13,614 bases of DNA from the NCBI GenBank assembly GCA_947003675.1, contig CAMQPJ010000012.1, positions 1 to 13,614 of the forward strand. Direction: 5' to 3'. The notes under the pieces are model-generated. The model searched no databases. It was not told the DNA's origin and worked only from the letters and a program-made list of their open reading frames with translations. This DNA comes from an uncultured Collinsella sp. GTDB lineage: Bacteria > Actinomycetota > Coriobacteriia > Coriobacteriales > Coriobacteriaceae. This document shows, in pieces, positions 1 to 7,295 of this stretch. How positions within the stretch are numbered: position 1 is the first letter of the stretch; each line of letters starts with the position of its first letter. Both the position numbers and the translations under genes were made by a program.

Positions 1-935
1 TTAACGAGATCTGGGCCGACGCCTCCAACACCTACATCGAGGGCACCTTCCCCGGTGGCGTCAAGGCGCATCTGGCCGAGGCCTTCCAGTGCGAGCACAA
101 CATGATGCTCGCCCACGCCAAGGCAGTACTGGCCTTCCACAACGGCGGTTTTAAGGGCAAGATCGGCGTCATTCAGTCGCTGGAGTTTAAGTATCCGCTC
201 AACGAGAACGACCCCGCCGACATCAAAGCCGCCAACAACGAGCACGTGCTGCAAAACCAGTTTTTGCTCGACGCCACCTTCCGCGGCGACTACGCACCCG
301 ACACCCTCGAGTGCGCCAACCGCCTGGCCGCCGTCTCGGGCGGCACCATCGAAATCCTGGACGAGGACCTCAAGATTATGCGCGAAGCCGCGCTTTACAA
401 CGACTACCTGGGCGTTAACAACTACCAGTGCCGCTTCTTGAAGGCTTACGATGGCGAGAACGACCTGCACCACAACGGCACGGGCGAAAAGGGCACCGGC
501 CGCTGGCGCGTTAAGGGCATTGGCGAGCACGTGAACAAACCCGGCATCCCTACCACCGACTGGGACTGGATCATCTATCCCGAGGGCCTGTTCGATCTGC
601 TCGTCTACATTAAGCAGCGCTACCCCAACTACAAGCAGATCTTCATCACCGAAAACGGCATGGGCTACAAGGACCCCTACAAGGACGGTTTTGTGGACGA
701 CCAGCCGCGCATCGACTACATCGAGCAGCACCTGCGCTGGCTGCTTAAGGCCATGGAGGTGGGTGTCAACGTGGGCGGTTACTTCCTGTGGAGCCTGCAG
801 GATCAGTTCTCCTGGACCAATGGCTACAACAAGCGTTACGGCTTCTTCTACGTTGACTTTGAAACCCAGAAGCGAACGCCCAAGGCAAGCGCATACTGGT
901 ACAAGCACGTAGCGCAGACCCGTCGTCTGGACTAG
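1..935 (+). CDS. lacG: 6-phospho-beta-galactosidase (GH1), copy 1, 5' end outside the window
   Basis: A GH1 enzyme expected to hydrolyse lactose-6-phosphate or similar phospho-beta-galactosides made by a lactose PTS, in the cytoplasm. The reading frame is open from the first bases (first full codon at base 3) to the TAG at 933-935. It begins exactly at the catalytic acid/base motif: the first codons read Asn-Glu, with the Glu at bases 6-8. The nucleophile lies in ITENGMGYKD (Glu codon at 651-653). The phosphate-binding signature SWTNGYNKRY starts at base 810; Trp after Ser is the phospho-galactosidase form. Roughly the N-terminal third (about 160 residues by comparison with copy 3) is missing only because the window cuts it. 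It is closely related to the copy at 9275-10696 along its whole visible length, more so than to the copy at 2576-4024. It ends with its own terminator, so it is probably the last gene of an operon to the left. Confidence 0.93.
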   Translation, partial: NEIWADASNTYIEGTFPGGVKAHLAEAFQCEHNMMLAHAKAVLAFHNGGFKGKIGVIQSLEFKYPLNENDPADIKAANNEHVLQNQFLLDATFRGDYAPDTLECANRLAAVSGGTIEILDEDLKIMREAALYNDYLGVNNYQCRFLKAYDGENDLHHNGTGEKGTGRWRVKGIGEHVNKPGIPTTDWDWIIYPEGLFDLLVYIKQRYPNYKQIFITENGMGYKDPYKDGFVDDQPRIDYIEQHLRWLLKAMEVGVNVGGYFLWSLQDQFSWTNGYNKRYGFFYVDFETQKRTPKASAYWYKHVAQTRRLD

Positions 936-981
936 TGACTGGCGGGGTTGCCCGCTCACATAACCTGTCCCCATTTCTCAG

Positions 982-1030
982 CCGGGGGCGGCACGTCACA
1001 CGGCGCGCCGCCCCCGGTCTTTTTGTTTTT
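982..1030 (+). terminator. Intrinsic terminator after lacG copy 1
   Basis: An 11-bp perfect G/C-rich stem (CCGGGGGCGGC at 982-992 with its complement at 1007-1017) is followed by a T-rich tract to base 1030. It sits 46 nt after the stop codon of the lacG copy at the left edge. Confidence 0.9.
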
Positions 1031-1050
1031 GGGCTGGTCGGGAGCCGTTT

Positions 1051-1107
1051 GTCTCGATCTGTAACATCTAGCCGAGTTTTTTGGTCCTAGCTGTTACAGA
1101 TTGAGAC
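1051..1107. repeat. 57-nt intergenic hairpin repeat, copy 1 (loop class A)
   Basis: Left arm GTCTCGATCTGTAACA (1051-1066) pairs with right arm TGTTACAGATTGAGAC (1092-1107): 15 of 16 positions match, and the exception is a G-T pair. The loop is 25 nt (1067-1091) and contains CTAG at both ends, which can form an inner stem. The flanks GTTT and GAAC extend the dyad symmetry by a few bases. Five more copies are in this window. I do not recognise the family. Confidence 0.9.
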
Positions 1108-1131
1108 GAACAGGATTACTCTTTCCGAAGA

Positions 1132-1188
1132 ATCTAAATCTGTAACACGTAGCCCGCTTTTGACCGTCTACCTGTTACAAATCGAGAC
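1132..1188. repeat. 57-nt intergenic hairpin repeat, copy 2 (loop class B)
   Basis: The left arm (1132-1147) is the most degenerate of the six but keeps ATCTGTAACA. The right arm TGTTACAAATCGAGAC is at 1173-1188. The 25-nt loop (1148-1172) starts with CGTAG and ends with CTACC, so GTAG/CTAC can form an inner stem. It starts 81 bp after copy 1 and lies 14 bp from the stop codon of the convergent lacI gene. Confidence 0.85.
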
Positions 1189-1202
1189 AAACGGAGTAGG
1201 AC

Positions 1203-2240
1203 CTAACCCCGTATGTCCCTAACAGTCGAGCGTTCGACCAGCGTACTCGGCACATGAATCGCCTCGATAGACGAGCTCTCTCCAATCGCCGCCTCAAACG
1301 CAAGCTTACCGACACCGCGCAAATCAAATCGCAGCGTCGTCAGCCGATTGTGAGGAACAAGTCCCTCGAGTGCGTCGTCGATACCAACCACGCTCACGTC
1401 GTCGGGCACGGACAGGCCCGCGTTCTCGAGCGCGGCGATAACGCCCAGCGCCATCTGGTCATTTGCCGCAAGCACGGCAGTCGGCGCCTGCGACCCGCCG
1501 GCAAGCACCTCGGCCGCAATCCGCTCGCCCATGGCGTACCCACTGTCCGCACTCCAATCGCCACGCAGCATCGGAGCGGCATCGACATGAGCACGACCCA
1601 GCGTATCGCGCCAACCGGCCTCACGAAAACGCGAGGAAATCGAGTTTTCCGGACCCGCCACAAACCGCATATTCGAGTGACCATGTTCCAGCAGATAATT
1701 GGTCAACAGCTCGCACGAACCATACTGGTCGGAGTCGATCGTCGTGCAGCGCGGATGCGCATACATGGACAGGATGACCGTTCGCACTCCCGGCTGGGGA
1801 ACAAACTCCTCAAAATCGGGAGCCATGCGGTTCATGTTGAGAATCATGCCGTCGACGGGTCGCTCGACCATGCGGCGCGAGGCATCGGCAAGTGTATAGG
1901 GCTTGTCGCCGCCCATCTCGATCATAGTGACGGCAAAATCGTGCTCGCGCGCCGCTTGCATGATACCCTCGAGCGTCGCCAGGTTACCGACACGTGTGAT
2001 GTTGTACATGCACAGGCCAATAGAACGATACGACCCGCCGCGCAACGCCGCTCCAGCAAAATTGGGACGAAAGCCCAGCTCTTCCATGGCGGCCAGCACA
2101 CGCTTGCGCGTCTTTTCCGTCACGTTAGGCATACCGTTGACCACGCGAGACACAGTCTGGCGGCTCACGCCAGCGAGCGCCGCAACCTCTGCCGCGCTCG
2201 CCGAATGACCATTCCTTGTTTGCTGAGCCATGCCTTCCAC
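1203..2240 (-). CDS. LacI-family transcriptional repressor of lac module A
   Basis: A sugar-responsive DNA-binding repressor; from its position it probably controls the divergent lacG-lacE genes and itself. From the GTG start it has 345 residues, usual for LacI/GalR. The N-terminal helix-turn-helix reads AAEVAALAGVSRQTVSRVVNG (about residues 16-36), followed by the hinge FRPNFAGAALRGG with the conserved Leu that inserts at a central CpG. The rest is a periplasmic-binding-protein-like ligand domain with VLAANDQMALG and VSVVGIDD. The start is uncertain. GTG at 2240 has GGGAAG/CAGG upstream at workable spacing. ATG at 2231 has GGAAGG only 1 nt away. ATG at 2288 would add 16 residues before the GTG start and has no visible ribosome site. 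The inducer cannot be read from sequence; a galactoside or its phosphate is likely. Candidate operators lie at 2293-2306, 2425-2438 and 2447-2460. Confidence 0.9.
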   Translation of the reverse strand: MEGMAQQTRNGHSASAAEVAALAGVSRQTVSRVVNGMPNVTEKTRKRVLAAMEELGFRPNFAGAALRGGSYRSIGLCMYNITRVGNLATLEGIMQAAREHDFAVTMIEMGGDKPYTLADASRRMVERPVDGMILNMNRMAPDFEEFVPQPGVRTVILSMYAHPRCTTIDSDQYGSCELLTNYLLEHGHSNMRFVAGPENSISSRFREAGWRDTLGRAHVDAAPMLRGDWSADSGYAMGERIAAEVLAGGSQAPTAVLAANDQMALGVIAALENAGLSVPDDVSVVGIDDALEGLVPHNRLTTLRFDLRGVGKLAFEAAIGESSSIEAIHVPSTLVERSTVRDIRG

Positions 2241-2292
2241 GCTAACCTGCTTCCCAACTATTCCCCGCGCCCATGGCGCATCGTACATACAT

Positions 2293-2306
2293 TGATAACG
2301 TGCTCA
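2293..2306. promoter_or_regulatory. Candidate LacI-type operator, autoregulatory site of module A
   Basis: TGATAACGTGCTCA fits TGNNNACGTNNNCA with a central CpG, as expected for a LacI-family site. Its right half, TGAGCAC on the minus strand, is identical in the two sites at 2425 and 2447. It lies just downstream of the predicted lacI promoter -10, so bound repressor would block its own gene. Confidence 0.6.
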
Positions 2307-2318
2307 TGATACCCGAGC

Positions 2319-2348
2319 CATATACCACAACATGAAAACTTCTGTCAA
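2319..2348 (-). promoter_or_regulatory. Promoter of the module A lacI gene
   Basis: On the minus strand there is a consensus -35 TTGACA (2348-2343) and a -10 TATATG (2324-2319) with an 18-nt spacer. Transcription would start a few bases before the operator at 2293-2306 and give a short leader upstream of the GTG/ATG start. Confidence 0.65.
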
Positions 2349-2352
2349 TCAA

Positions 2353-2383
2353 AACCGCTTACCGAACAAATACAACCGTTCGC
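2353..2383. promoter_or_regulatory. Conserved 31-bp block shared with the module B control region
   Basis: The block starting AACCGCTTACCGAACAAA matches 23 of 31 bases with 7218-7248, most differences being transitions. It contains ACCG three times and an inverted CGAAC...GTTCG pair. In both regions it starts 4 to 5 bp beyond the -35 of the lacI promoter and lies 30 to 42 bp before the first lac-gene operator, while surrounding sequence is not obviously conserved. It may be an activator or second-regulator site. Function is inferred only. Confidence 0.5.
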
Positions 2384-2424
2384 GGCTGTTTGAAGTTGTT
2401 TTGTTTCTATACATCCCAGCCGGA

Positions 2425-2438
2425 TGTTAACGTGCTCA
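2425..2438. promoter_or_regulatory. Candidate LacI-type operator 1 of lacG-lacE (module A)
   Basis: TGTTAACGTGCTCA has the central ACGT, outer TG...CA and the TGAGCAC half-site in common with 2293-2306 and 2447-2460. Its centre is 22 bp from the next site, about two helical turns, so repressor dimers could bind on the same face. Confidence 0.65.
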
Positions 2439-2446
2439 TTGTCAAA

Positions 2447-2460
2447 TGTTCACGTGCTCA
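2447..2460. promoter_or_regulatory. Candidate LacI-type operator 2 of lacG-lacE (module A)
   Basis: TGTTCACGTGCTCA is the most symmetric of the three at its core (CACGTG). Eleven bases, ACGTGCTCAT plus the flanking T, repeat exactly between this site and 2425-2438. I could not place the lacG promoter with confidence: TATACA at 2408-2413 is a possible -10, with no good -35. Confidence 0.65.
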
Positions 2461-2575
2461 TTTTGGTTCTAATCATTTTAAGATAGTGTTTATCGGGCTT
2501 TTTCACCGCTGAACGCTAACCAGGGAGCCTCCTGAGCGCAAACGCACAATATCGAACAGCGAGACGAGAGGATGT

Positions 2576-4024
2576 ATGCATATGTCTTTGCTAAACCGCG
2601 TACAGCAGCTGCCGAAGGGCTTTGTTTGGGGCGCCGCAACCGCCGCGTACCAAACGGAAGGTTCCACGAAGGTGGCAGGCAAGGGTAAGACCATGTGGGA
2701 CGATTACCTTGTCGCCCAGGGTCGCTTTTTGCCCGACCCGGCCAGTGATTTCTACAACCGCTACGAGGAGGATATCCGCCTTTCTGCCGAGCATGGACTC
2801 AACGCCATCCGTGTGTCCATCGCCTGGACCCGCATCTTCCCCAACGGCGACGATGCCGAGCCCCTCGCCGAGGGCGTTAAGCACTACCACGAGCTGTTCG
2901 CCTGCTGCAAAAAGTATGGCGTCGAGCCCTATGTGTCCCTGCATCACTTTGACTCCCCCGCCGCCCTGTTCAACCAGGGCGACTGGCTCAACCGCAAGAC
3001 CGTCGACGCCTATGTGCGCTATGCCGAGTTCTGCTTCCGCGAGTTCCGCGAGGTCAAGAATTGGTTCACCATCAACGAGCTCATCAGCCTCTCGCACTCC
3101 CAATACATCCAAGGCAACTTCCCGCCCAACCATCACTTTGATGTGACGAGCGGCATCCAGAGCCAGCACAACGAGCTCGTTGCCCACGCCCGCGCCGTCA
3201 ACCTGTATAAGGATCTTGACGAGACCGAGCACCTGGGCGGACGCATTGGCATGGTCAACGTCCTGACGCCGGCATATCCTGCCACCGACTCGCCCGCCGA
3301 CCAGCACGCCGCCGACCTGTACAACGCCTTCTACACCGACTTCATCATGGACGGCGCCTTCCTGGGTCACTACTCCGCGCGCACCCTCTCACTCATCAAC
3401 GAGATTCTGCGTGCCAACAACGCCACGCTTACGGTTGAGGACAGCGACATGGAGGAGCTCGCCAAGGCGGCGCCCCGCAACGATATGTTCGGCCTCAACT
3501 ACTATCAGTCGGCGTTTATCGCCGCCTACGATGGCGAGTCCACCAACAGCTTTAACGGCACCGGAGACAAGGGCACCTCGTGCTTTAAGTTTAAGGGCGT
3601 CGGGCAGCAGGTCGATATGCCGGGTATCCCCACCACCGACTGGGATTGGCTCATCTACCCGCAAGGCCTCTACGACACGCTCAAGCACATCAGCGCCACC
3701 TATCCCAACCTCCCCGTCATCTATATCACCGAAAACGGCCTGGGCCACAAGGACCCCGAGCCCGACGCAAACGGCATCGTCGCCGATCCCGAGCGCATCG
3801 ACTTTGTCGACCAGCACATGGAGAAGGTGCTCCAGGCGCGCGCCGAGGGCGTCGACGTCCAGGGCTACTTTATCTGGAGCCTGCAGGACCAGTTCTCGTG
3901 GGCCAATGGCTATAACAAGCGCTACGGCCTGTTCTACATCGACTTCGACACGCAAAAACGCTACATCAAGCAGTCGGCACTCTGGTACAAGGAGCTCGCC
4001 GACACTATGGCGGACGCGCAGTAG
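2576..4024 (+). CDS. lacG: 6-phospho-beta-galactosidase (GH1), copy 2
   Basis: A 482-residue GH1 enzyme (LacG proteins are about 470). It opens with the family signature FVWGAATAAYQTEG. The acid/base is Glu168 in FTINEL and the nucleophile is Glu386 in ITENGLGHKD. Phosphate recognition is SWANGYNKRY with Ser441, Lys448 and Tyr450; Trp442 is the residue typical of phospho-galactosidases, where phospho-glucosidases carry Ala or Met. It is the most divergent of the three copies here, especially after the acid/base (LISLSHSQYIQGNFPPNHH), so the aglycone preference may differ. The start is ATG 2576 or, two codons on, ATG 2582; GAGAGGA at 2566-2572 is 3 and 9 nt away respectively, and 2582 is at least as good. 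It is first in an operon with the EIICB gene 176 nt downstream, under candidate LacI operators. Confidence 0.93.
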   Translation: MHMSLLNRVQQLPKGFVWGAATAAYQTEGSTKVAGKGKTMWDDYLVAQGRFLPDPASDFYNRYEEDIRLSAEHGLNAIRVSIAWTRIFPNGDDAEPLAEGVKHYHELFACCKKYGVEPYVSLHHFDSPAALFNQGDWLNRKTVDAYVRYAEFCFREFREVKNWFTINELISLSHSQYIQGNFPPNHHFDVTSGIQSQHNELVAHARAVNLYKDLDETEHLGGRIGMVNVLTPAYPATDSPADQHAADLYNAFYTDFIMDGAFLGHYSARTLSLINEILRANNATLTVEDSDMEELAKAAPRNDMFGLNYYQSAFIAAYDGESTNSFNGTGDKGTSCFKFKGVGQQVDMPGIPTTDWDWLIYPQGLYDTLKHISATYPNLPVIYITENGLGHKDPEPDANGIVADPERIDFVDQHMEKVLQARAEGVDVQGYFIWSLQDQFSWANGYNKRYGLFYIDFDTQKRYIKQSALWYKELADTMADAQ

Positions 4025-4045
4025 CGCATCGCCTCGCTTTCCCCC

Positions 4046-4092
4046 GAGAAGGGAGCGGCCCTATGCGATACAAACCCAGCCGCTCCCCTCTC
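4046..4092 (+). other. Intercistronic RNA stem-loop between lacG and lacE (no T tract)
   Basis: GGGAGCGGC (4051-4059) pairs perfectly with GCCGCTCCC (4079-4087), and four more pairs follow beyond one mismatch. There is no T run afterwards, so it is not a normal terminator. It could stabilise or process the transcript between enzyme and permease. Confidence 0.6.
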
Positions 4093-4200
4093 TCCCCCTG
4101 GGACCGACCCCGCCTGCACCCGGGCTTTTAGCAAGCGGGAGACCATATAGGTTTTCAACGTCCATGCCATTAAGATTTCATGCAAAGAGGAGCGTGAACT

Positions 4201-5961
4201 ATGGAATCGATCGTTAAGTTCTTGGAGAAAGGTCAGCCGTACTTCGACAAGGTCTCTAAGAACATCTACCTTCAGGCCATTAAAGACGGCTTTTTGGCAG
4301 CAATGCCCATCATCCTGTCTTCTTCTGTCTTCCTGCTTATTTCGACCCTGCCGGGCGTTGTCGCCACGGTCGGCGGCTTTACGCTGCCCGACTGGTGGAA
4401 CGTCGACGTCGTGAACTTCTGCAACAAGGTTTACAACTTCACGATGGGCGTCGTGGGCATCATGGTCGCCGGCACCACCGCAAGCGCGCTGACCGGCTCC
4501 AAGAACCGCCGCATGCCTGCCGGCAAGGCCATCAACGCCACGAGCACCATGGTCGCCGCCATGTGCGCTATGCTCATCTTGGCCGTTACCCAGACGAGTG
4601 CCAAGATCGACGGCGCCGATGTCTCGGTGTTCTTTACCGACAACATGGGCACCAAGGGCCTGCTGAGCTCCTTTGTCGCCGCATTTGCCACGGTCAACAT
4701 CTATGCCTTCTGCATTAAGCGAGACATCACCATCAAGCTGCCCAAAGAAGTCCCCGGCGCCATCGCCCAGAACTTCCGCGACATCTTCGCCTTCAGCTTC
4801 TCCATCCTGTTTGTCGCCGTCATCGACGTTATCTGCCGCACCTGCTTGGCCGTCCCGTTTGCCAACGTCATCTCCACGCTGGTGAGCCCGCTGTTCGCCG
4901 CTGCCGATTCCTACGCCGGCCTCGCCATCATCTGGTTCATGATCCCGCTGTTCTGGTTCATGGGCATCCACGGCCCCTCGGTCGTTAAGCCTGCCCTCAA
5001 CGCCGCGCTGTTTGGCAACATCACCACCAACCTCGCCACGCTGCAGGCCGGCGGTCACCCCGCCCTCGCCCTGACCGAAAACTTCGGTAACTACATCGGC
5101 GAACTCGGCGGCACCGGCGCCACGTTCATTGTCCCGATTATCTTCCTGCTCTTTATGCGCTCCAAGCAGCTCAAGGCCGTCGGCAAAGCCTCTGTCGTGC
5201 CCGTGATGTTCGCCGTCAACGAGCCGCTGCTGTTCGCCGCGCCCATCATCCTCAACCCGTACTTCCTGATCCCGTTCCTGTTTGCCCCCGTGGCCAACGT
5301 CCTCATTGGTAAGTTCTTCATCGACTTTTTGGGCATGAACGGCTTTATCTATGCCATGCCGTGGGCACTCCCCGGACCGATCGGCACCTTCATCGACACC
5401 AACTTCCAGCCGATCTCTCTGGTCCTGGTTGTCGTCCTGCTGGTCGTTGACTTCTTGATCTACTACCCGTTCTGCAAGGCCTACGACAACGTCCTGTGCA
5501 AGCAGGAGGCCGAGACCCTGGCCGAAGAAGAGGCCGAGGAGACCAAGGCCGTCAAGACCGCTGCCGCCCCCGCCGTTGAGGCTCCTGTTGTCGAGACCGC
5601 TTCTGCCACTGAGGCCTCCGCAGCTCCGTCCGCCCTTAAGGGCAAGGATCTGAGGGTTCTGGTTCTGTGCGCTGGCGCCGGCACCTCTGCACTGCTCGCC
5701 AACGCGCTTAAGGAAGGCGCCGACGAGCTGGGCATCGACATTACCGCCAACGCCGGTGCCTACGGCAGCCACTACGCCATCATGGACCAGTACAACGTCA
5801 TCGTCCTGGCTCCGCAGGTTCGCACCTATTACAACGAGATGAAGGCCGACACCGACCGCCTGGGCATCACGCTGCTGTCGCCCAAGGGCAAACAGTACAT
5901 CGACCTCACTAAGGATCCCAAGGGTGCCGTCGCCTGGATCGAGGAAAACCTCGAGGCATAA
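4201..5961 (+). CDS. lacE: Lactose-type PTS EIICB permease, copy 1
   Basis: The membrane transporter of a lactose-family phosphotransferase system, importing a beta-galactoside while phosphorylating it. It has 586 residues; LacE of staphylococci is about 570 and has the same IIC-IIB order. The start resembles LacE (FLEKGQPYFDKVSKNIYLQAIKDGF). The IIC domain carries GIHGPSVV (His257) and VNEPLLFAAP (Asn340, Glu341) in many hydrophobic segments. An Ala/Pro/Glu-rich linker spans about residues 435-482. The IIB domain has the phosphorylated Cys490 in VLVLCAGAGTS, followed by AGAYGSHYAIMDQYNVIVLAPQV. AGAGGAG at 4186-4192 is a strong ribosome site. Its phosphate donor, EIIA (LacF), is not encoded in the window. 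It is followed by a terminator, so it ends the operon begun by lacG at 2576. Confidence 0.94.
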   Translation: MESIVKFLEKGQPYFDKVSKNIYLQAIKDGFLAAMPIILSSSVFLLISTLPGVVATVGGFTLPDWWNVDVVNFCNKVYNFTMGVVGIMVAGTTASALTGSKNRRMPAGKAINATSTMVAAMCAMLILAVTQTSAKIDGADVSVFFTDNMGTKGLLSSFVAAFATVNIYAFCIKRDITIKLPKEVPGAIAQNFRDIFAFSFSILFVAVIDVICRTCLAVPFANVISTLVSPLFAAADSYAGLAIIWFMIPLFWFMGIHGPSVVKPALNAALFGNITTNLATLQAGGHPALALTENFGNYIGELGGTGATFIVPIIFLLFMRSKQLKAVGKASVVPVMFAVNEPLLFAAPIILNPYFLIPFLFAPVANVLIGKFFIDFLGMNGFIYAMPWALPGPIGTFIDTNFQPISLVLVVVLLVVDFLIYYPFCKAYDNVLCKQEAETLAEEEAEETKAVKTAAAPAVEAPVVETASATEASAAPSALKGKDLRVLVLCAGAGTSALLANALKEGADELGIDITANAGAYGSHYAIMDQYNVIVLAPQVRTYYNEMKADTDRLGITLLSPKGKQYIDLTKDPKGAVAWIEENLEA

Positions 5962-5994
5962 GACGCTGACACCACCTGCCGCTTGCAGACAATA

Positions 5995-6038
5995 AATGGC
6001 CCGTGCATCGATGTGTGATGCGCGGGCCATTTTGTTTA
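5995..6038 (+). terminator. Intrinsic terminator after lacE copy 1
   Basis: A 15-position stem (AATGGCCCGTGCATC at 5995-6009 with 6017-6031, one G-T pair) with a 7-nt loop, running into TTTTGTTT. It lies 33 nt after the lacE stop. The A-rich left flank could let it work for the convergent lacI transcript too. Confidence 0.88.
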
Positions 6039-6060
6039 GACCGCACCCGTCCTCCTGTTC

Positions 6061-6117
6061 ATCTCAATCTGTAACATCTAGCCGAGTTTTCGGGTCCCAC
6101 CTGTTACAGACTTAGAC
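6061..6117. repeat. 57-nt intergenic hairpin repeat, copy 3 (loop class A)
   Basis: Left arm ATCTCAATCTGTAACA (6061-6076), right arm TGTTACAGACTTAGAC (6102-6117), 25-nt loop (6077-6101) starting TCTAGCCGAGTTTT. The flanks CCTGTTC and GAGCAGG extend the dyad by about seven bases. It is a single copy between the terminator of module A and the end of the convergent lacI of module B. Confidence 0.88.
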
Positions 6118-6134
6118 GAGCAGGCCGAGCACGT

Positions 6135-7145
6135 CTACGCCCGCAGGTCCTTTACGCTGGAACGCTCGACTAGCACACCCGAGACAAGCGTACGGCTTCT
6201 GGAGCTCGGGGCTTCCAGACCTGCGACGACCTCATTAAGCGCACGGACGCCCAGCTCGCGGTGGCGGAACTTCACCGACGTCAGAATCGAGTTGGGAATC
6301 GTCTTGTAAAGCTCGTCATCAAAGCCGATCACGGACACATCATCGGGCACACTGAGCCCTTTGTCACGTAAAGCCATCATCACGCCGTTTGCCATGCAGT
6401 CGTTAGCTGCGAGGACCGCCGTGCAATCGGGTTTATCGGCAAGCACAAGGCCCGCAGCATAGCCACTATCCGCATTCCAATCGCCTTGCAGAGGCTCGGG
6501 CGGCTCAATGCCACGCGTCTCGAGTGCCGCACGCCAACCTTTCATACGGCACTGGCTCGACAGCGACTCTTTCTTACCAGAGACGAAGTACACATTCTTG
6601 TGTCCGCGATTCAAGAAGTACTCGCATGCCATGCGCGCGCCGCCCTCTTGGTCGTCACTGACGGTAGAGCAGGTAGGATGTTCCATCGACGTGATAATCA
6701 CCGTCTTGAGGTCTTTCGGCGCCTCAAAGGTATCAAAGTCATCGATCATCTGGCGCAGGTTGAAAATCATGCCGTCGACGGGAAGCTGCGACATCCTACG
6801 TGCCGCTTCGGCAAGGGTCATCTTCTCCCCCGCCCGCTTTTTAATCATCGTGAGCGCAAAGCCTCGCTCTGCGGCGGCATCGGCGATACCGTCAATCATG
6901 TCCACGTTGCCGCCCGACAAGTGGAACAGCACCACGCCGATGCACCCGTAACGGCCCAACTTGAGTGAACGCGCGGCAAAGTTCGCCCGGAACCCAAGCG
7001 CTTCCATGGCAGCATGGACCCTATCGCGTGTCGACTCTCGCACGCTATCGGGCTCGTTGATCACACGCGACACCGTCTTGAGAGAAACGCCCGCGGCAAT
7101 CGCCACATCGTTCATCGAGACATTTTTCTTGTCCATCGTTGCCAC
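6135..7145 (-). CDS. LacI-family transcriptional repressor of lac module B
   Basis: A sugar-responsive repressor, likely for the divergent lacE-lacG genes. It has 336 residues from GTG 7145. The helix-turn-helix reads NVSMNDVAIAAGVSLKTVSRVIN (about residues 8-30), then the hinge FRANFAARSLKLG with the CpG-contacting Leu. The ligand-binding core contains VLAANDCMANGVMMAL and VSVIGFDD. I prefer GTG 7145 because GGAG lies 5 nt upstream; ATG 7136 (MDKKNVSMND) is the obvious alternative and ATG 7214 would add a 23-residue tail untypical of the family. It is homologous to the repressor at 1203-2240 throughout but differs at two specificity positions of the recognition helix (Leu22-Lys23 here, Arg27-Gln28 there). 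Candidate operators are at 7278-7319. Confidence 0.9.
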   Translation of the reverse strand: MATMDKKNVSMNDVAIAAGVSLKTVSRVINEPDSVRESTRDRVHAAMEALGFRANFAARSLKLGRYGCIGVVLFHLSGGNVDMIDGIADAAAERGFALTMIKKRAGEKMTLAEAARRMSQLPVDGMIFNLRQMIDDFDTFEAPKDLKTVIITSMEHPTCSTVSDDQEGGARMACEYFLNRGHKNVYFVSGKKESLSSQCRMKGWRAALETRGIEPPEPLQGDWNADSGYAAGLVLADKPDCTAVLAANDCMANGVMMALRDKGLSVPDDVSVIGFDDELYKTIPNSILTSVKFRHRELGVRALNEVVAGLEAPSSRSRTLVSGVLVERSSVKDLRA

Positions 7146-7187
7146 TGCTTCTCCACTCGGTTCTCTATCGCTTGCTTTTTGCGTTCT

Positions 7188-7214
7188 AGCATACACTACC
7201 TGCCCGACTGACAA
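7188..7214 (-). promoter_or_regulatory. Possible promoter of the module B lacI gene
   Basis: On the minus strand TTGTCA (7214-7209) and TATGCT (7193-7188) are spaced 15 nt, shorter than ideal. Support comes from position: the -35 is 3 nt from the shared 31-bp block, as in module A (4 nt). Confidence 0.35.
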
Positions 7215-7217
7215 ATC

Positions 7218-7248
7218 AACCGTTTACCGGACAATATCGACCGCTCAC
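7218..7248. promoter_or_regulatory. Conserved 31-bp block shared with the module A control region
   Basis: AACCGTTTACCGGACAAT and following bases match 2353-2383 at 23 of 31 positions, with ACCG at the same three offsets. It lies 30 bp before the first candidate operator of lacE, compared with 42 bp in module A, a difference close to one helical turn. Confidence 0.5.
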
Positions 7249-7277
7249 CCGTATATCCTTGTTGCTCTTCCAAAAAT

Positions 7278-7291
7278 GTCTTACGTTGTCA
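7278..7291. promoter_or_regulatory. Candidate LacI-type operator 1 (half-conserved) of module B
   Basis: GTCTTACGTTGTCA shares ACGTTGTCA with the perfect site at 7301-7314. Its centre is 23 bp upstream of that site, matching the 22-bp pairing in module A. Confidence 0.5.
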
Positions 7292-7295
7292 TTAA

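Noticed and set aside
1051..1188. Hairpin repeats as the intrinsic terminators of the flanking genes
   Set aside because: No T tract follows either arm on either strand, and the lac operons already have proper terminators just upstream of the repeats.
1254..2309. A 351-codon open frame on the plus strand
   Set aside because: Antisense to the LacI-family repressor, whose helix-turn-helix and ligand-domain motifs are clear; the plus-strand product is Arg/His-rich without a known fold.
2576..4024. lacG copy 2 as a 6-phospho-beta-glucosidase because of its divergence
   Set aside because: It keeps Trp442 after Ser441 and the Lys448/Tyr450 pair, the phospho-galactosidase form; phospho-glucosidases usually have Ala or Met at that Trp. 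Dual activity cannot be excluded.
3961..6030. A 689-codon open frame on the minus strand
   Set aside because: Antisense shadow of lacE copy 1 with the same low-complexity Asp/Gly-rich composition; no ribosome site or family motif.
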